DNA of 64,000 nucleotides from Flavisphingopyxis soli (GTDB lineage Bacteria; Pseudomonadota; Alphaproteobacteria; Sphingomonadales; Sphingomonadaceae): NCBI RefSeq assembly GCF_007995095.1, contig NZ_VOPY01000001.1, forward strand, positions 1,079,001 through 1,143,000, read 5' to 3'. The position numbers and the translations under genes are program-made. Position 1 is the stretch's first letter. Each line of letters starts with the position of its first letter. The notes beneath the pieces are model-generated. The model worked only from the letters and a program-made list of their open reading frames with translations. It did not search any database and had not been told where the DNA came from. Shown piece after piece: positions 38,651 to 47,449 of the stretch.

Positions 38651-40630
38651 ATGGAGCGTTTCCAGACATTTGCATTGATTGCGGTCATCGGCGTGGCGGG
38701 CAGCCTAGGCGTGCAGAACGCCGCCGCAGCCGACGCCAGCAAGGCATTCGCGGCACTCGAATCGGTCGAGGATATCAGCCTGTCGCCCGACGGCCATCGC
38801 ATCGCCTTCATCGCGCCGCTCGGTGACCGGGGCAATGCGCTCTATATCGCCGATGTCGAAGGCGAGGGCGAACCTCACCGGATCCTCGCCTCGAACGGCG
38901 ATCCCGACAGGCTCGACTGGTGCCATTGGGCCAATGACAAGCGCCTCATTTGTAATATCTACGGGCGCGACAAGCTCGGCGGGGCTGGCGACATTTACGG
39001 CTATTCGAACGTCGTCGCGATCGATGCCGACGGCGCGAACGTGACCAAGCTCAGCGCGCGTCGCGGCAACAATTCGCTATATCTCGATTTGCGTGGCGGA
39101 TCGGTGATCGACTGGTTGCCGTCGGATGACAAAACCGTGTTGATGACTCGCAGCTACGTCCCTGAAGCCCGTGTTGGAACGCGCTTCGGCAGCACCAAGG
39201 AAGGGCTCGGCGTCGACCGGATCGACATTTCCAGTGCCCGCGCTACGCCGGTCGAACCGCCGCACGATGATTCGGTCGAATATATCACCGACGGCCATGG
39301 CCAGTTGCGGATCAAGGGCGTCGAAGGGCTGATCGGCAGCACGAGCAGCCTCGATCCCGTCATACGCTATTTCTTTCGGGCGGCCGAAGGGTCGGGCGAC
39401 TGGCAACCGCTCGCCACGCTCGACACGCGCACCGATGCTGGCTTCAATCCCGTCACGGTCGATGCCGCGAGCAACTCGGTGGTCGGTTTCGTCAAGGTGA
39501 ACGGACGGCTCGCGGCGGCGCGCATGCCGCTCGCCACCGACGCGCAGCCGACGATCCTGCTCGAACGGCCCGATGTCGATGTCGACGGCGTGTTGCGTGT
39601 CGGGCGCGATCGGCGGGTCGTCGGATTTTCCTATGCGACCGATCGCCGCGTCGCGGTCATGACCGATCCCAAGCTGAAGGCCATGGCTTCAGCCCTCTCG
39701 CAGGCGCTCGGCGGCAAGTCGGTCTACTTTGTCGATTCCTCGGCGGACGAGAGTGAATGGCTGGTCTGGGCCGGGTCCGATGTCGATCCAGGTCAATATT
39801 TTCTGTTCAATCCTGCCGCAAAGCAGCTTCGGCCGTTGCTCAGCGACCGGCCAGAACTCGCCGATACCGCGCTCTCGCCAGTTCGCGCGATATCCTATCC
39901 GGCGGCTGACGGAACGATGATCCCTGCCTATCTGACGCTGCCGCCGGGTCGGACCGATGCCAAGGGCCTGTCCGCGATCGTCATGCCGCACGGCGGACCC
40001 TCGGCGCGCGACGAATGGGGGTTCGACTGGCTGGCGCAATATTTCGCTTACCGCGGCTATGCAGTGATCCAGCCCAATTTCCGCGGCTCGTCAGGCTATG
40101 GCGACAGCTGGTATCGCGATAACGGCTTCCAGTCCTGGCGCACCGCTATCGGGGATGTTGCCGACGCCGGTCGCTGGCTGGTGTCGGCGCAGGGCGTCGA
40201 TCCGGCCAAGCTGTCGATCGTCGGCTGGTCCTATGGTGGCTATGCGGCACTTCAGTCGGCGGTGCTTGCGCCCGATCTGTTCAAGGCGGTCGTGGCGATT
40301 GCGCCGGTCACTGACCTCGCCTTGCTCAAGACCGAAAGTCAGCGTTACGTCACCGCCAGGATCGTCCGCGATTTCGTCGGCAACGGGCCACATGTGACCG
40401 AAGGATCGCCAGCCCGAAATGCGGCGGTGATCACCGCGCCGGTCCTGATGTTCCACGGCACGCTCGACCAGAATGTCGATATCGAGCAGGCGCGCACGAT
40501 GAAGGATGCGCTAAGCGACGCCGGGCGCCGGGTCGAGCTGATCGAATATCCCGATCTCTCGCACAGTCTTGCGAGCGCAAATGCGCGTGCCGACATGCTG
40601 GCGCGGATCACCGCGTTCCTGCCGCACTGA
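38651..40630 (+). CDS. Exported S9 family (prolyl oligopeptidase-like) peptidase
   Basis: This is a 659-residue exported peptidase; the ATG at 38651 follows AAGGGGGG and a signal (about 1-27, ending AAAADA). A beta-propeller occupies roughly 30-390 (SPDGHRIAFIAPL at its start). The alpha/beta hydrolase domain holds MPHGGPSARDEWGFDW near 445, the nucleophile in VGWSYGGYAALQ near 526, Asp in GTLDQNVDIEQ near 610 and His in DLSHSLAS near 640, a full triad. It resembles dipeptidyl or acylaminoacyl peptidases. It is divergent from the M28 peptidase gene across 185 bp. A terminator follows its stop by 7 bp. Confidence 0.92.
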   Translation: MERFQTFALIAVIGVAGSLGVQNAAAADASKAFAALESVEDISLSPDGHRIAFIAPLGDRGNALYIADVEGEGEPHRILASNGDPDRLDWCHWANDKRLICNIYGRDKLGGAGDIYGYSNVVAIDADGANVTKLSARRGNNSLYLDLRGGSVIDWLPSDDKTVLMTRSYVPEARVGTRFGSTKEGLGVDRIDISSARATPVEPPHDDSVEYITDGHGQLRIKGVEGLIGSTSSLDPVIRYFFRAAEGSGDWQPLATLDTRTDAGFNPVTVDAASNSVVGFVKVNGRLAAARMPLATDAQPTILLERPDVDVDGVLRVGRDRRVVGFSYATDRRVAVMTDPKLKAMASALSQALGGKSVYFVDSSADESEWLVWAGSDVDPGQYFLFNPAAKQLRPLLSDRPELADTALSPVRAISYPAADGTMIPAYLTLPPGRTDAKGLSAIVMPHGGPSARDEWGFDWLAQYFAYRGYAVIQPNFRGSSGYGDSWYRDNGFQSWRTAIGDVADAGRWLVSAQGVDPAKLSIVGWSYGGYAALQSAVLAPDLFKAVVAIAPVTDLALLKTESQRYVTARIVRDFVGNGPHVTEGSPARNAAVITAPVLMFHGTLDQNVDIEQARTMKDALSDAGRRVELIEYPDLSHSLASANARADMLARITAFLPH

Positions 40631-40637
40631 CGATACG

Positions 40638-40670
40638 AAAAAGGGCGACCCGAAACGGGCCGCCCTTTTT
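40638..40670. terminator. Bidirectional terminator between the S9 peptidase and rpsD
   Basis: AAAAAGGGCG (40638-40647) pairs with CGCCCTTTTT (40661-40670), and an inner CCCG-AAA-CGGG extends the stem with one mismatch. The A-run on one side and the T-run on the other fit termination in both directions, for the two convergent genes. Confidence 0.9.
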
Positions 40671-40691
40671 GTTTTCGGTGCTGTTGCCCGA

Positions 40692-41306
40692 TCAGCGCGA
40701 ATAGAATTCGACGACCAGATTGGGTTCCATGCGAACGGGGTAGGGGACCTCGTCGAGCGTCGGGATACGCACGAAGGTGACCTTCGAGGTGCCGTCGGGC
40801 GCGACGTAATCGGGCATGTCGCGTTCGGCGAGGCTCTGCGCCTCGGCGACCAGCGCCATTTCCTGTGCCTTCTTGCCGAGCGAGATTTCGTCGCCGACCG
40901 AGATGCGACGCGATGCGATGTTGCACTTCACGCCGTTGACCAAGATGTGGCCATGGCTGACGAGCTGGCGCGCGGCGAACACCGTCGGTGCGAACTTGGC
41001 GCGGTAAACGACGGCGTCGAGGCGACGCTCGAGCAGGCCGATCAGGTTCATGCCGGTATCGCCCTTGATCCGGGCGGCTTCGGCGTAAGTGCGCTTGAAC
41101 TGCTTTTCGGTGACGTCGCCGTAATAGCCCTTGAGCTTCTGCTTGGCGCGCAGCTGCAGGCCGAAGTCGGAGACCTTGCCCTTGCGGCGCTGGCCGTGCT
41201 GTCCGGGGCCGTATTCGCGGCGGTTGACGGGCGACTTGGGGCGACCCCAGATGTTCTCGCCCATGCGGCGGTCGAGCTTGTACTTGGCGCTATGGCGCTT
41301 AGACAT
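40692..41306 (-). CDS. rpsD: 30S ribosomal protein S4
   Basis: This 204-residue primary 16S rRNA-binding protein is full length. The start at 41306 gives [20 protein letters not shown] and follows GGAG; longer in-frame versions read through the leader. The S4 RNA-binding domain ([40 protein letters not shown]) lies at about 93-155. It is a lone rpsD, separate from the alpha operon, as usual in alphaproteobacteria. Control by S4 binding to its own leader is possible; the 257-bp upstream region holds a hairpin-rich stretch near 41360 and a 17-bp tandem repeat. Confidence 0.98.
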   Translation of the reverse strand: MSKRHSAKYKLDRRMGENIWGRPKSPVNRREYGPGQHGQRRKGKVSDFGLQLRAKQKLKGYYGDVTEKQFKRTYAEAARIKGDTGMNLIGLLERRLDAVVYRAKFAPTVFAARQLVSHGHILVNGVKCNIASRRISVGDEISLGKKAQEMALVAEAQSLAERDMPDYVAPDGTSKVTFVRIPTLDEVPYPVRMEPNLVVEFYSR

Positions 41307-41444
41307 AATCGTCTCCATTTGCTGTGTGCGAAGATTTTCGCGTGTTCCCGGGGCGCACCACCCGACGATCAGGTCGGGCGCGACCTCCGCTTCACCGGGG
41401 TGCGGGGTCAATTTGCGAGGGCGCGACTAGGCGAACGGGCCGGA

Positions 41445-41512
41445 CATGTCAATCGCCGCGCCATGTCGATCGCGGCGCCGTGTCAATTGCCGCGCCCTGT
41501 CTATTGCCGGGG
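41445..41512. repeat. Four tandem 17-bp repeats
   Basis: The units are CATGTCAATCGCCGCGC, CATGTCGATCGCGGCGC, CGTGTCAATTGCCGCGC and CCTGTCTATTGCCGGGG, each exactly 17 bp and head to tail. They lie in the gap between the divergent rpsD and chorismate mutase genes and 53 bp before the latter. Unit length is not a multiple of three. Confidence 0.85.
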
Positions 41513-41563
41513 AAGGGCGATTGGCGGGTTCCGTCGGGCGAACGGTCTGGCTACAGTGTCGCC

Positions 41564-41884
41564 ATGCAACCGATCGTCCCGTCCGCCGAATGCCAGACCA
41601 TGACCGAAGTGCGCGCCGGGGTCGATGCGATCGACCAGGCGCTGGTTCGCCTGCTCGCCCGCCGCTTCGGCTATATGGACGCCGCCGCGCGGATCAAGCC
41701 GACGCGCGCGGCGGTTCGCGACCAGGATCGCAAGGACGACGTCCACGCCAAGGTCGCCGCGACCGCCGCGACGCTCGGCCTGCCCGTCGATCGGATTCGC
41801 GCGGTGTGGGAAGAGCTGATGGAGCAATCGATCGCGCACGAGACCGAACGCTGGGACGAAGCGCGCGGCCAACCGACCGACTAG
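41564..41884 (+). CDS. Chorismate mutase (AroQ/PchB-like)
   Basis: This is a 106-residue all-helical protein. The segment CQTMTEVRAGVDAIDQALV, then LLARRFGYMDAAARIK and VRDQDRKDDVHAKV, carries the Arg/Lys/Asp pattern of AroQ-type mutases, in the variant close to isochorismate-pyruvate lyase PchB. It should convert chorismate to prephenate for Phe/Tyr synthesis; lyase side activity cannot be judged by eye. The ATG at 41564 is the most likely start, though one at 41600 would still leave the first helix. Its stop shares CTAG with the convergent methyltransferase gene. Confidence 0.87.
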   Translation: MQPIVPSAECQTMTEVRAGVDAIDQALVRLLARRFGYMDAAARIKPTRAAVRDQDRKDDVHAKVAATAATLGLPVDRIRAVWEELMEQSIAHETERWDEARGQPTD

Positions 41885-42612
41885 TCGCGGATCGGCTTCT
41901 TCAGCGCCGACAATACCCCGCGCAAGGTGCGCACCTCGCCACTGTTCCAGCCGGGCTTGGTCAGGATGCTGCGCAGCGTTCGCTTGGTCACCGCAGCGCG
42001 GATCGGCGGGAAGAAATAGCTCGTCGGCGCGAGCATCGCTTCGAGTTCGCCATATAAACCTTCGAGTTCGACCTGCGGTGCGGGCGGGTCGAGGTCGCGC
42101 ATCGGCGGGCTGGCGAGCGCCTCGCCCTTCGACCATTCATACGCCAGCACCATCACCGCCTGCGCGAGGTTGAGCGAGCCGAATTCGGGATTGATCGGCA
42201 CCGTGACGATCGTCCGCGCCAGCGCGACGTCGTCGGTCTCGAGGCCCGAGCGTTCGGGCCCGAAGACGAAGGCCGACCGGCTCGACTGGGCGTGGACCTC
42301 GTCCGCCGCAATGGCCGGCGTCACGACGGGCTTGGTCACGCCGCGGCGCCGCACCGTCGTGGCATAGACGTGCGGGCAATCGAACACCGCTTCGGCCAGG
42401 CTGTCGTAAACGCTGGCCTCGGCCAGCACGCGATCGGCACCGGCGGCGGCGGGACCGGCATCGGGATTGGGCCAGCCATCGCGTGGCGCGACGAGGCGCA
42501 GTTCGGTCAGCCCGAAATTGAGCATCGCCCGCGCCGCCTTGCCGATATTCTCGCCCAGCTGCGGACGGACGAGGACGATGACGGGCTTGGGGTGAACTTC
42601 AGGCGCGGTCAT
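41881..42612 (-). CDS. trmJ: SpoU/TrmJ-type RNA 2'-O-methyltransferase
   Basis: This 243-residue SPOUT-class methyltransferase probably modifies tRNA position 32 (TrmJ). The three SPOUT motifs are visible: [16 protein letters not shown] near residue 14, [10 protein letters not shown] near 115 and [14 protein letters not shown] near 135. The C-terminal helices ([34 protein letters not shown]) match the TrmJ extension. Its ATG overlaps the nrdR stop by four bases. Assignment to TrmJ rather than another TrmH-family enzyme rests on motif form and C-terminal extension. Confidence 0.88.
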   Translation of the reverse strand: MTAPEVHPKPVIVLVRPQLGENIGKAARAMLNFGLTELRLVAPRDGWPNPDAGPAAAGADRVLAEASVYDSLAEAVFDCPHVYATTVRRRGVTKPVVTPAIAADEVHAQSSRSAFVFGPERSGLETDDVALARTIVTVPINPEFGSLNLAQAVMVLAYEWSKGEALASPPMRDLDPPAPQVELEGLYGELEAMLAPTSYFFPPIRAAVTKRTLRSILTKPGWNSGEVRTLRGVLSALKKPIRD

Positions 42613-43070
42613 TCCTCGCCCAGATGCTGGATATTGCCCGCAAATTCCTCGAAATCCTTGGCTTCGGTGAAGTCCTTGTAGACGCTGGCGAAGCGGATGT
42701 AGGCGACGCTGTCGAGGCCCTTCAATCCGTCCATCACCATCTCGCCGATGCGCGCCGATTCGATCTCCGAATCGCCGCTGGTTTCCAATCTTCGCTGGAT
42801 GCTCGAGACGAGCCGCTCGATCCGCTCGCCGTCGATCGGCCGCTTGCGACACGCGATCGAGACCGAGTGGAGCAGTTTGTCGCGGTCGAAAAGCTCGCGC
42901 CGCCCCTCGCTCTTGAGGATCATCACGTCGCGCAGCTGGATGCGCTCGAAGGTGGTGAAGCGCGCGCTGCAGCCTTCGCACTGGCGCCGTCGGCGGATTG
43001 CCGCGCCGTCCTCGGTGGGACGGCTGTCCTTCACCTGGCTGTCTTCATGGGCGCAATAGGGACAGCGCAT
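42609..43070 (-). CDS. nrdR: Transcriptional repressor NrdR
   Basis: This 153-residue regulator represses ribonucleotide reductase genes when dATP is high. The zinc ribbon is MRCPYC...[18 protein letters not shown] (Cys pairs near 3-6 and 31-34), followed by the ATP-cone ([19 protein letters not shown] to about residue 135). It is 3 bp downstream of a small membrane protein gene and overlaps trmJ, so it belongs to the rpiB-glyA operon. glyA-nrdR linkage is common in proteobacteria. Confidence 0.97.
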   Translation of the reverse strand: MRCPYCAHEDSQVKDSRPTEDGAAIRRRRQCEGCSARFTTFERIQLRDVMILKSEGRRELFDRDKLLHSVSIACRKRPIDGERIERLVSSIQRRLETSGDSEIESARIGEMVMDGLKGLDSVAYIRFASVYKDFTEAKDFEEFAGNIQHLGEE

Positions 43071-43073
43071 CGA

Positions 43074-43304
43074 CTATCGCTTGACGCGCTGCCACAGCGC
43101 GATCGCGGCGCCACCGACGACGCCGACGGGGATCGTCAGCACGGGCAGGACGGCGGCGGCGACAGCGCCGATCGCCATGCCGGTCAGCATCGGCTTGGTG
43201 CCGGGGTGCGCCATGCCTTGTTTCGCCATGCCCTTGATCTCGGCAGCGGCGCGATCGGCCATGGTTTCTTCGGGGTCGTGGTCGGGTTCATACGGATCGG
43301 TCAT
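43074..43304 (-). CDS. Small membrane protein in the glyA-nrdR operon
   Basis: This is a 76-residue protein. An acidic N-terminus (MTDPYEPDHDPEETMADRAA) is followed by a short amphipathic part and one hydrophobic stretch of about 25 residues (AIGAVAAAVLPVLTIPVGVVGG), then a basic end. AGGACTGACATC precedes the ATG at 43304, and the gene starts 4 bp after the glyA stop. Placement between glyA and nrdR with tight spacing supports a real gene. Function is unknown. Confidence 0.8.
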   Translation of the reverse strand: MTDPYEPDHDPEETMADRAAAEIKGMAKQGMAHPGTKPMLTGMAIGAVAAAVLPVLTIPVGVVGGAAIALWQRVKR

Positions 43305-43308
43305 GATG

Positions 43309-44622
43309 TCAGTCCTGATAAATGGGGAAACGCAGGCACAGGGCTTCGACGCGCGCCTTGACGTCGGCTTCGACGCTGGCGTCGCCGCCTTCGCCCTTGG
43401 TGCGCAAGCCGTCGAGCACGTCGGCGACCATATCACCGATCGCCTCGAATTCGGCGATGCCAAAGCCGCGCGTCGTGCCCGCCGGCGATCCGACGCGGAT
43501 GCCGCTGGTCTTGACCGGCGGCAGCGGGTCGAACGGTATGCCGTTCTTGTTGCAGGTGATGCTCGCGCGCTCGAGCGCCTCGTCGGCGTCCTTGCCGGTG
43601 ATGCCGAGCGGGCTCAAATCGATCAGCGCGAGATGCGTGTCGGTGCCGCCCGAGACGACATCGGCGCCGCGCGCCTTCAATCGCGCCGCGAGCGCCTGCG
43701 CATTGGCGATGACGGCGCGGCTATAGTCCTTGAATTCGGGCTTGAGCGCTTCGCCGAACGCGACCGCCTTGGCGGCGACGACGTGCATCAGCGGTCCGCC
43801 CTGCAGTCCCGGGAAGACCGCCGAATTGATCCGCTTGGCGATGCTCTCGTCGTTGGTCAGGACCATGCCGCCGCGCGGCCCGCGCAGCGTCTTGTGCGTC
43901 GTCGTCGTGACGACGTGTGCGTGCGGCAGGGGGCTGGGATGGCAACCGCCTGCGACGAGCCCGGCGAAATGCGCCATGTCGACCATCAGCAGCGCGCCGA
44001 CATCGTCGGCAATGCGGCGGAAGGCGGCGAAATCGATATGGCGCGGATAGGCCGAGCCGCCAGCGATGATCAGGCCGGGGCGATGCTCTTTGGCGAGCCG
44101 TTCGACCTCGGCGAAATCGATCAGGTGGGAATCCTTCTGGACGCCGTACTGGACGGCGTTGAACCATTTGCCGCTCATCGCGGGCTTGGCGCCGTGGGTC
44201 AGGTGGCCGCCGGCATCGAGGCTCATGCCGAGGATGGTGTCGCCGGGCTTGGTCAGGGCGAGCATCACGGCGCCATTGGCCTGCGCACCCGAATGCGGCT
44301 GGACGTTGGCAAAACCGCAATCGAACAATGACTTGGCGCGCTCTATTGCGAGCGTTTCGACGGCATCGGAGGGGGCGCAGCCCTGGTAATAGCGGCGGCC
44401 GGGATAGCCCTCGGCATATTTGTTGGTCAGGACCGACCCCTGCGCTTCGAGGACCGCCTTCGACACGATGTTCTCGCTCGCGATCAGCTCGATCTGGTGG
44501 CGCTCGCGGCGCAGCTCATCCTTGAGCGCGGCATCGACGGCTGGGTCGGTCGTCGCGACCGAATCGCTGAAAAACCCTTTGGGACGGGTATATTGCGGGG
44601 CTTCCTTGATATCGAGAGACAC
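43309..44622 (-). CDS. glyA: Serine hydroxymethyltransferase
   Basis: This 437-residue PLP enzyme interconverts serine and glycine with tetrahydrofolate. It shows [13 protein letters not shown] near residue 38, [16 protein letters not shown] near 67, [12 protein letters not shown] near 110, [13 protein letters not shown] near 212 and the PLP-lysine motif [15 protein letters not shown] near 242. Full length. It lies 11 bp after rpiB, a pairing common in alphaproteobacteria, and is followed by the small membrane protein, nrdR and trmJ. Confidence 0.98.
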   Translation of the reverse strand: MSLDIKEAPQYTRPKGFFSDSVATTDPAVDAALKDELRRERHQIELIASENIVSKAVLEAQGSVLTNKYAEGYPGRRYYQGCAPSDAVETLAIERAKSLFDCGFANVQPHSGAQANGAVMLALTKPGDTILGMSLDAGGHLTHGAKPAMSGKWFNAVQYGVQKDSHLIDFAEVERLAKEHRPGLIIAGGSAYPRHIDFAAFRRIADDVGALLMVDMAHFAGLVAGGCHPSPLPHAHVVTTTTHKTLRGPRGGMVLTNDESIAKRINSAVFPGLQGGPLMHVVAAKAVAFGEALKPEFKDYSRAVIANAQALAARLKARGADVVSGGTDTHLALIDLSPLGITGKDADEALERASITCNKNGIPFDPLPPVKTSGIRVGSPAGTTRGFGIAEFEAIGDMVADVLDGLRTKGEGGDASVEADVKARVEALCLRFPIYQD

Positions 44623-44633
44623 AGGCTATCCTT

Positions 44634-45068
44634 TCACTCGGGAGCCGACAATTTGTCGACCCGGCGTTGGTGGCGGCCACCGGCAAATTCGGTGGCGAGA
44701 AATGTTTCGAGGCAGGCGATCGCCATGTCTTCGCCGATCAATCGCTCGCCCATCGCGATGACGTTGGCGTCGTTGTGCTCGCGCCCGAGCTTCGCCGACA
44801 GCGGTTCGGATGCCAGCACGCAGCGGCAGGCGGGATTGCGGTTGACCGACATCGAAATGCCGATGCCCGATCCGCACAAGGCAACGCCGCGTGTCGCCTT
44901 GCCGTCGGCGACGTGCTGCGCGAGCCTGTAGCCGTAATCGGGATAATCGACGCTGTCGGGCGTGTCGGGGCCGAGATCGGCGACCTCGTGACCTGCCTCG
45001 CGCAGCCAGTCGGCAAGGCGCGCCTTGAGCCGCAGCGCGGCATGGTCGGAGGCGATGGCGATCTTCAT
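44634..45068 (-). CDS. rpiB: Ribose-5-phosphate isomerase B
   Basis: This 144-residue RpiB/LacAB-family isomerase interconverts ribose 5-phosphate and ribulose 5-phosphate. The N-terminus KIAIASDHAALRLK, the catalytic Cys in ALCGSGIGISMSVNR near 70, and REHNDANVIAMGERLIG near 100 are all present. It is the first gene of the rpiB-glyA-nrdR-trmJ operon. Confidence 0.96.
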   Translation of the reverse strand: MKIAIASDHAALRLKARLADWLREAGHEVADLGPDTPDSVDYPDYGYRLAQHVADGKATRGVALCGSGIGISMSVNRNPACRCVLASEPLSAKLGREHNDANVIAMGERLIGEDMAIACLETFLATEFAGGRHQRRVDKLSAPE

Positions 45069-45196
45069 GGCGTTTCCCCAGTCTCGACGGTCGTGAATCG
45101 GGCGCAGCCCTGTCGGTCCTCGCTATCTAGGCGAGGGCGCGGGCAAAGGCCATAAGGCGTAACCTTTTGCTAAGCGACCGTCGCTAGGATCGGCGG

Positions 45197-45298
45197 ATGG
45201 CCCACGCAATCGCCCGTCTTGCCAGCTTCGACCCCGAGCCCGTCCTGCGCGCTGCGGTCGTGTGCGCGTTGGCGCTTGTCGTGCGTCTCGCCAGCTGA
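45197..45298 (+). CDS. Possible 33-residue small ORF
   Basis: This is an ATG-TGA frame encoding MAHAIARLASFDPEPVLRAA and then a short hydrophobic tail rich in Ala, Val and Leu. It lies alone in the 271-bp gap between rpiB and the small membrane gene at 45340. GGATCGGCGG precedes it but is a poor ribosome site. It may be chance in high-GC DNA. Confidence 0.25.
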   Translation: MAHAIARLASFDPEPVLRAAVVCALALVVRLAS

Positions 45299-45339
45299 GC
45301 CACTTTACCCCCGACGCGGGATCGCGCTAGGGCAGGCGC

Positions 45340-45546
45340 ATGGCCGGTCTCATTCCATCGCTCATCATGCTCTCGGCCATCGCGCTCGGCATCGGCGCCT
45401 ATGTCGGCTGGCGGCGCGGCATGCCGGTCAAGAAACTCGGCCTGATGGTCCTCGCGGCGCTCGTCATGCTGGTCAATCTGGCGATCTGGACGATTCCCAA
45501 CGAGCGCGGCGAAAGCCTGGTCAACCAGCAGGTCGAACAGGACTGA
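45340..45546 (+). CDS. Small membrane protein with two transmembrane segments
   Basis: This is a 68-residue protein with helices at about 3-22 (LIPSLIMLSAIALGIGAYVG) and 32-52 (KLGLMVLAALVMLVNLAIWT), joined by a basic loop (WRRGMPVKK), and a polar C-terminal tail (NERGESLVNQQVEQD). The segment layout resembles the small protein at 7123, though the sequences are not alike. It is convergent with the hydrolase gene at 45553 (6-bp gap). Function is unknown. Confidence 0.75.
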   Translation: MAGLIPSLIMLSAIALGIGAYVGWRRGMPVKKLGLMVLAALVMLVNLAIWTIPNERGESLVNQQVEQD

Positions 45547-45552
45547 AACCGC

Positions 45553-46209
45553 CTATTTGATCGGGCAGTTGGGGTCGAGCCGCATGTCGAGATAGTTGTC
45601 GACCGACTTCATCATGTCGTCGAATTCGTTCTCGAAGAAATGGTTGGCGCGCGGGATCACGTCGTGGTGGATCGTGATGTGCTTTTGCGTGCGCAGTTTC
45701 TCGACCAGCTTCTCGACCGAACCCGGCGTGACCACCTCATCGACGGCACCCTGGACCATGGTGCCCGATGCCGGGCAGGGGGCAAGGAAGCTGAAATCGT
45801 ACATGTTGGCGGGCGGTGCGACCGAGATGAAGCCGCGAATTTCCGGGCGGCGCATGAGCAGCTGCATGCCGATCAGCGCGCCGAAGCCGAATCCGCCGAC
45901 CCAGGTCGTCGAAGCTTCGGGATGGAAGCTCTGCACCCAGTCGAGCGCCGATGCGGCATCGCTCAATTCGCCGATGCCGTTGTCGAACGTGCCCTGGCTG
46001 CGCCCGACACCGCGAAAGTTGAAGCGCAGGACGCCGAACCCGCGACGCGCAAAGGTCTTGTAGAGCGCGAGCGTGACGCGATCGTTCATCGTCCCGCCGC
46101 TTTGCGGATGCGGGTGGAGGATCATCGCGATCGGTGCGCGCGGGCGCGGCGGCGGGCTGAAACGCCCTTCGAGACGGCCTTCGGGACCGGGGAAAATGAC
46201 GTCTGGCAT
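45553..46209 (-). CDS. Alpha/beta hydrolase fold protein with an altered nucleophile elbow
   Basis: This is a 218-residue alpha/beta hydrolase of the COG2945 type (AMILHPHPQSGGTMNDRV near residue 30, LRFNFRGVGRSQG near 62). The ATG at 46209 follows AAGG. The nucleophile elbow, expected as GxSxG, reads GGFGFGALIG near residue 105, so the catalytic Ser position is Gly. The Asp (GAVDEVVTPG) and His (PRANHFFENEFDD) positions look intact. Either it is a non-catalytic member with a binding role or the true nucleophile lies elsewhere. The divergent gene is a cysteine desulfurase. Confidence 0.85.
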   Translation of the reverse strand: MPDVIFPGPEGRLEGRFSPPPRPRAPIAMILHPHPQSGGTMNDRVTLALYKTFARRGFGVLRFNFRGVGRSQGTFDNGIGELSDAASALDWVQSFHPEASTTWVGGFGFGALIGMQLLMRRPEIRGFISVAPPANMYDFSFLAPCPASGTMVQGAVDEVVTPGSVEKLVEKLRTQKHITIHHDVIPRANHFFENEFDDMMKSVDNYLDMRLDPNCPIK

Positions 46210-46354
46210 CGGATACCTTGAAACAGGTGATGGGATCGTCGCAGCGACAGTCAGTTTTGCCGGCGCGTCCGGCGAAGTTCTGGTGGCGATGCGCGTGGCG
46301 CCTATATAGAGGTTAAGCCCCGTTTCGCAACCGAAGGAATGGCACGTCGCCAGC

Positions 46355-47449
46355 ATGACCGCCCCTCCGTCCGTCCGTCCTTCCGATCGCCTCTACCTCG
46401 ATCACGCCGCGACGACGCCGATCCTGCCCGAAGTCCGCGCCGCGATGGCCGATGCGATGGAGCAATGGGCCAATCCGTCGTCGCCGCATGCCGAGGGGCG
46501 GCGCGCGCGCAGCGCATTCGAAGGCGCGCGTGCGACCATCGCCGACGCGCTCGGCTGGGACGGCGAAATCATCCTGACGAGCGGCGCGACCGAGGCGATT
46601 GCGATAGCCCTGGCGCGCGCCAAGGCGGACCGCGTGCTCGTTTCTGCGGTCGAGCACGACGCGGTTCTGCGGGCCGTGCCCGACGCGCCGCGCGTGCCGG
46701 TCGGGCGGCGCGGGCGCGTCTTTCCCGCCGCGCTTGAAGGCGCGCTCGGCGACAGCGATACGCGCCCGCTGGTGGCGATCCAGACGGTCAACAACGAAAC
46801 CGGCGTCGTCCAGGACAGCGCCGCATTGCTTGCGCTCGTTCGCGAAGCTGGCGGGCTGATGCTCGCCGATGCGTCGCAGAGCGCGGGCAAATTGCCATTG
46901 CCTGATGCCGATTTCATCGCGGTCAGCGCGCACAAGCTCGGCGGACCGCCTGGCGCCGGTGCGCTGCTGGTCCGCGATCTTGCCGAGCTGGCCCCGGCGG
47001 GCGGCCAGGAAAAGGGTTATCGCGGCGGCACCGAGAACCTTCCCGGCGTGATCGGCTTTGCCACCGCGCTCACCGCATCGCGCAACTGGATCGACCGCGC
47101 CGCCGACCTGCGCCGCCAGCTTGAACATGCGATTGCTGCGGGCGGCGGCGAGGTGATCGCCGACGGCGCACAGCGGCTCGCGACGATCGGCGCGTACCGC
47201 ATGCCCGGAACGCCAGCGACCGCGCAGCTGATCCAGTTCGACATGGCGGGAATCGCGGTCTCGGCGGGCAGCGCGTGCTCGTCGGGCACGCTCAAGCCGA
47301 GCCATGTCCTGCGCGCGATGGGCCTCGACGACACCGCGGTCGGCGAGGTGATCCGCGTCAGTTTCGGCCCGCAGACGCGGCGCGAGGACGTCTATCGTTT
47401 CATCGAGGTCTGGCGCGCAATCGCTGAACGCGCCAGGGCGGCGGCATGA
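46355..47449 (+). CDS. Cysteine desulfurase (NifS/IscS family), first of a tandem pair
   Basis: This is a 364-residue class V aminotransferase-fold PLP enzyme. It opens LYLDHAATTPILPEV, has ILTSGATEAIAIA near 70, QTVNNETGVVQD near 145, the PLP lysine in ISVSAHKLGGPPG-type VSAHKLGGPPGAG near 195 and the sulfur-carrying Cys in AGSACSSGTLKPSHVLRAM near 308. It should take sulfur from cysteine and pass it as persulfide for Fe-S cluster or tRNA thiolation work. It overlaps the next desulfurase gene by four bases (ATGA). Two adjacent NifS-like genes also occur in rickettsiae, as I recall. Confidence 0.93.
   Translation: MTAPPSVRPSDRLYLDHAATTPILPEVRAAMADAMEQWANPSSPHAEGRRARSAFEGARATIADALGWDGEIILTSGATEAIAIALARAKADRVLVSAVEHDAVLRAVPDAPRVPVGRRGRVFPAALEGALGDSDTRPLVAIQTVNNETGVVQDSAALLALVREAGGLMLADASQSAGKLPLPDADFIAVSAHKLGGPPGAGALLVRDLAELAPAGGQEKGYRGGTENLPGVIGFATALTASRNWIDRAADLRRQLEHAIAAGGGEVIADGAQRLATIGAYRMPGTPATAQLIQFDMAGIAVSAGSACSSGTLKPSHVLRAMGLDDTAVGEVIRVSFGPQTRREDVYRFIEVWRAIAERARAAA

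Noticed and set aside
41360-41420. A hairpin-prone stretch in the rpsD leader considered as a riboswitch or S4-binding leader.
   Set aside because: It resembles scattered GC-rich sphingomonad intergenic sequence, and no known S4 leader pseudoknot could be traced by eye.
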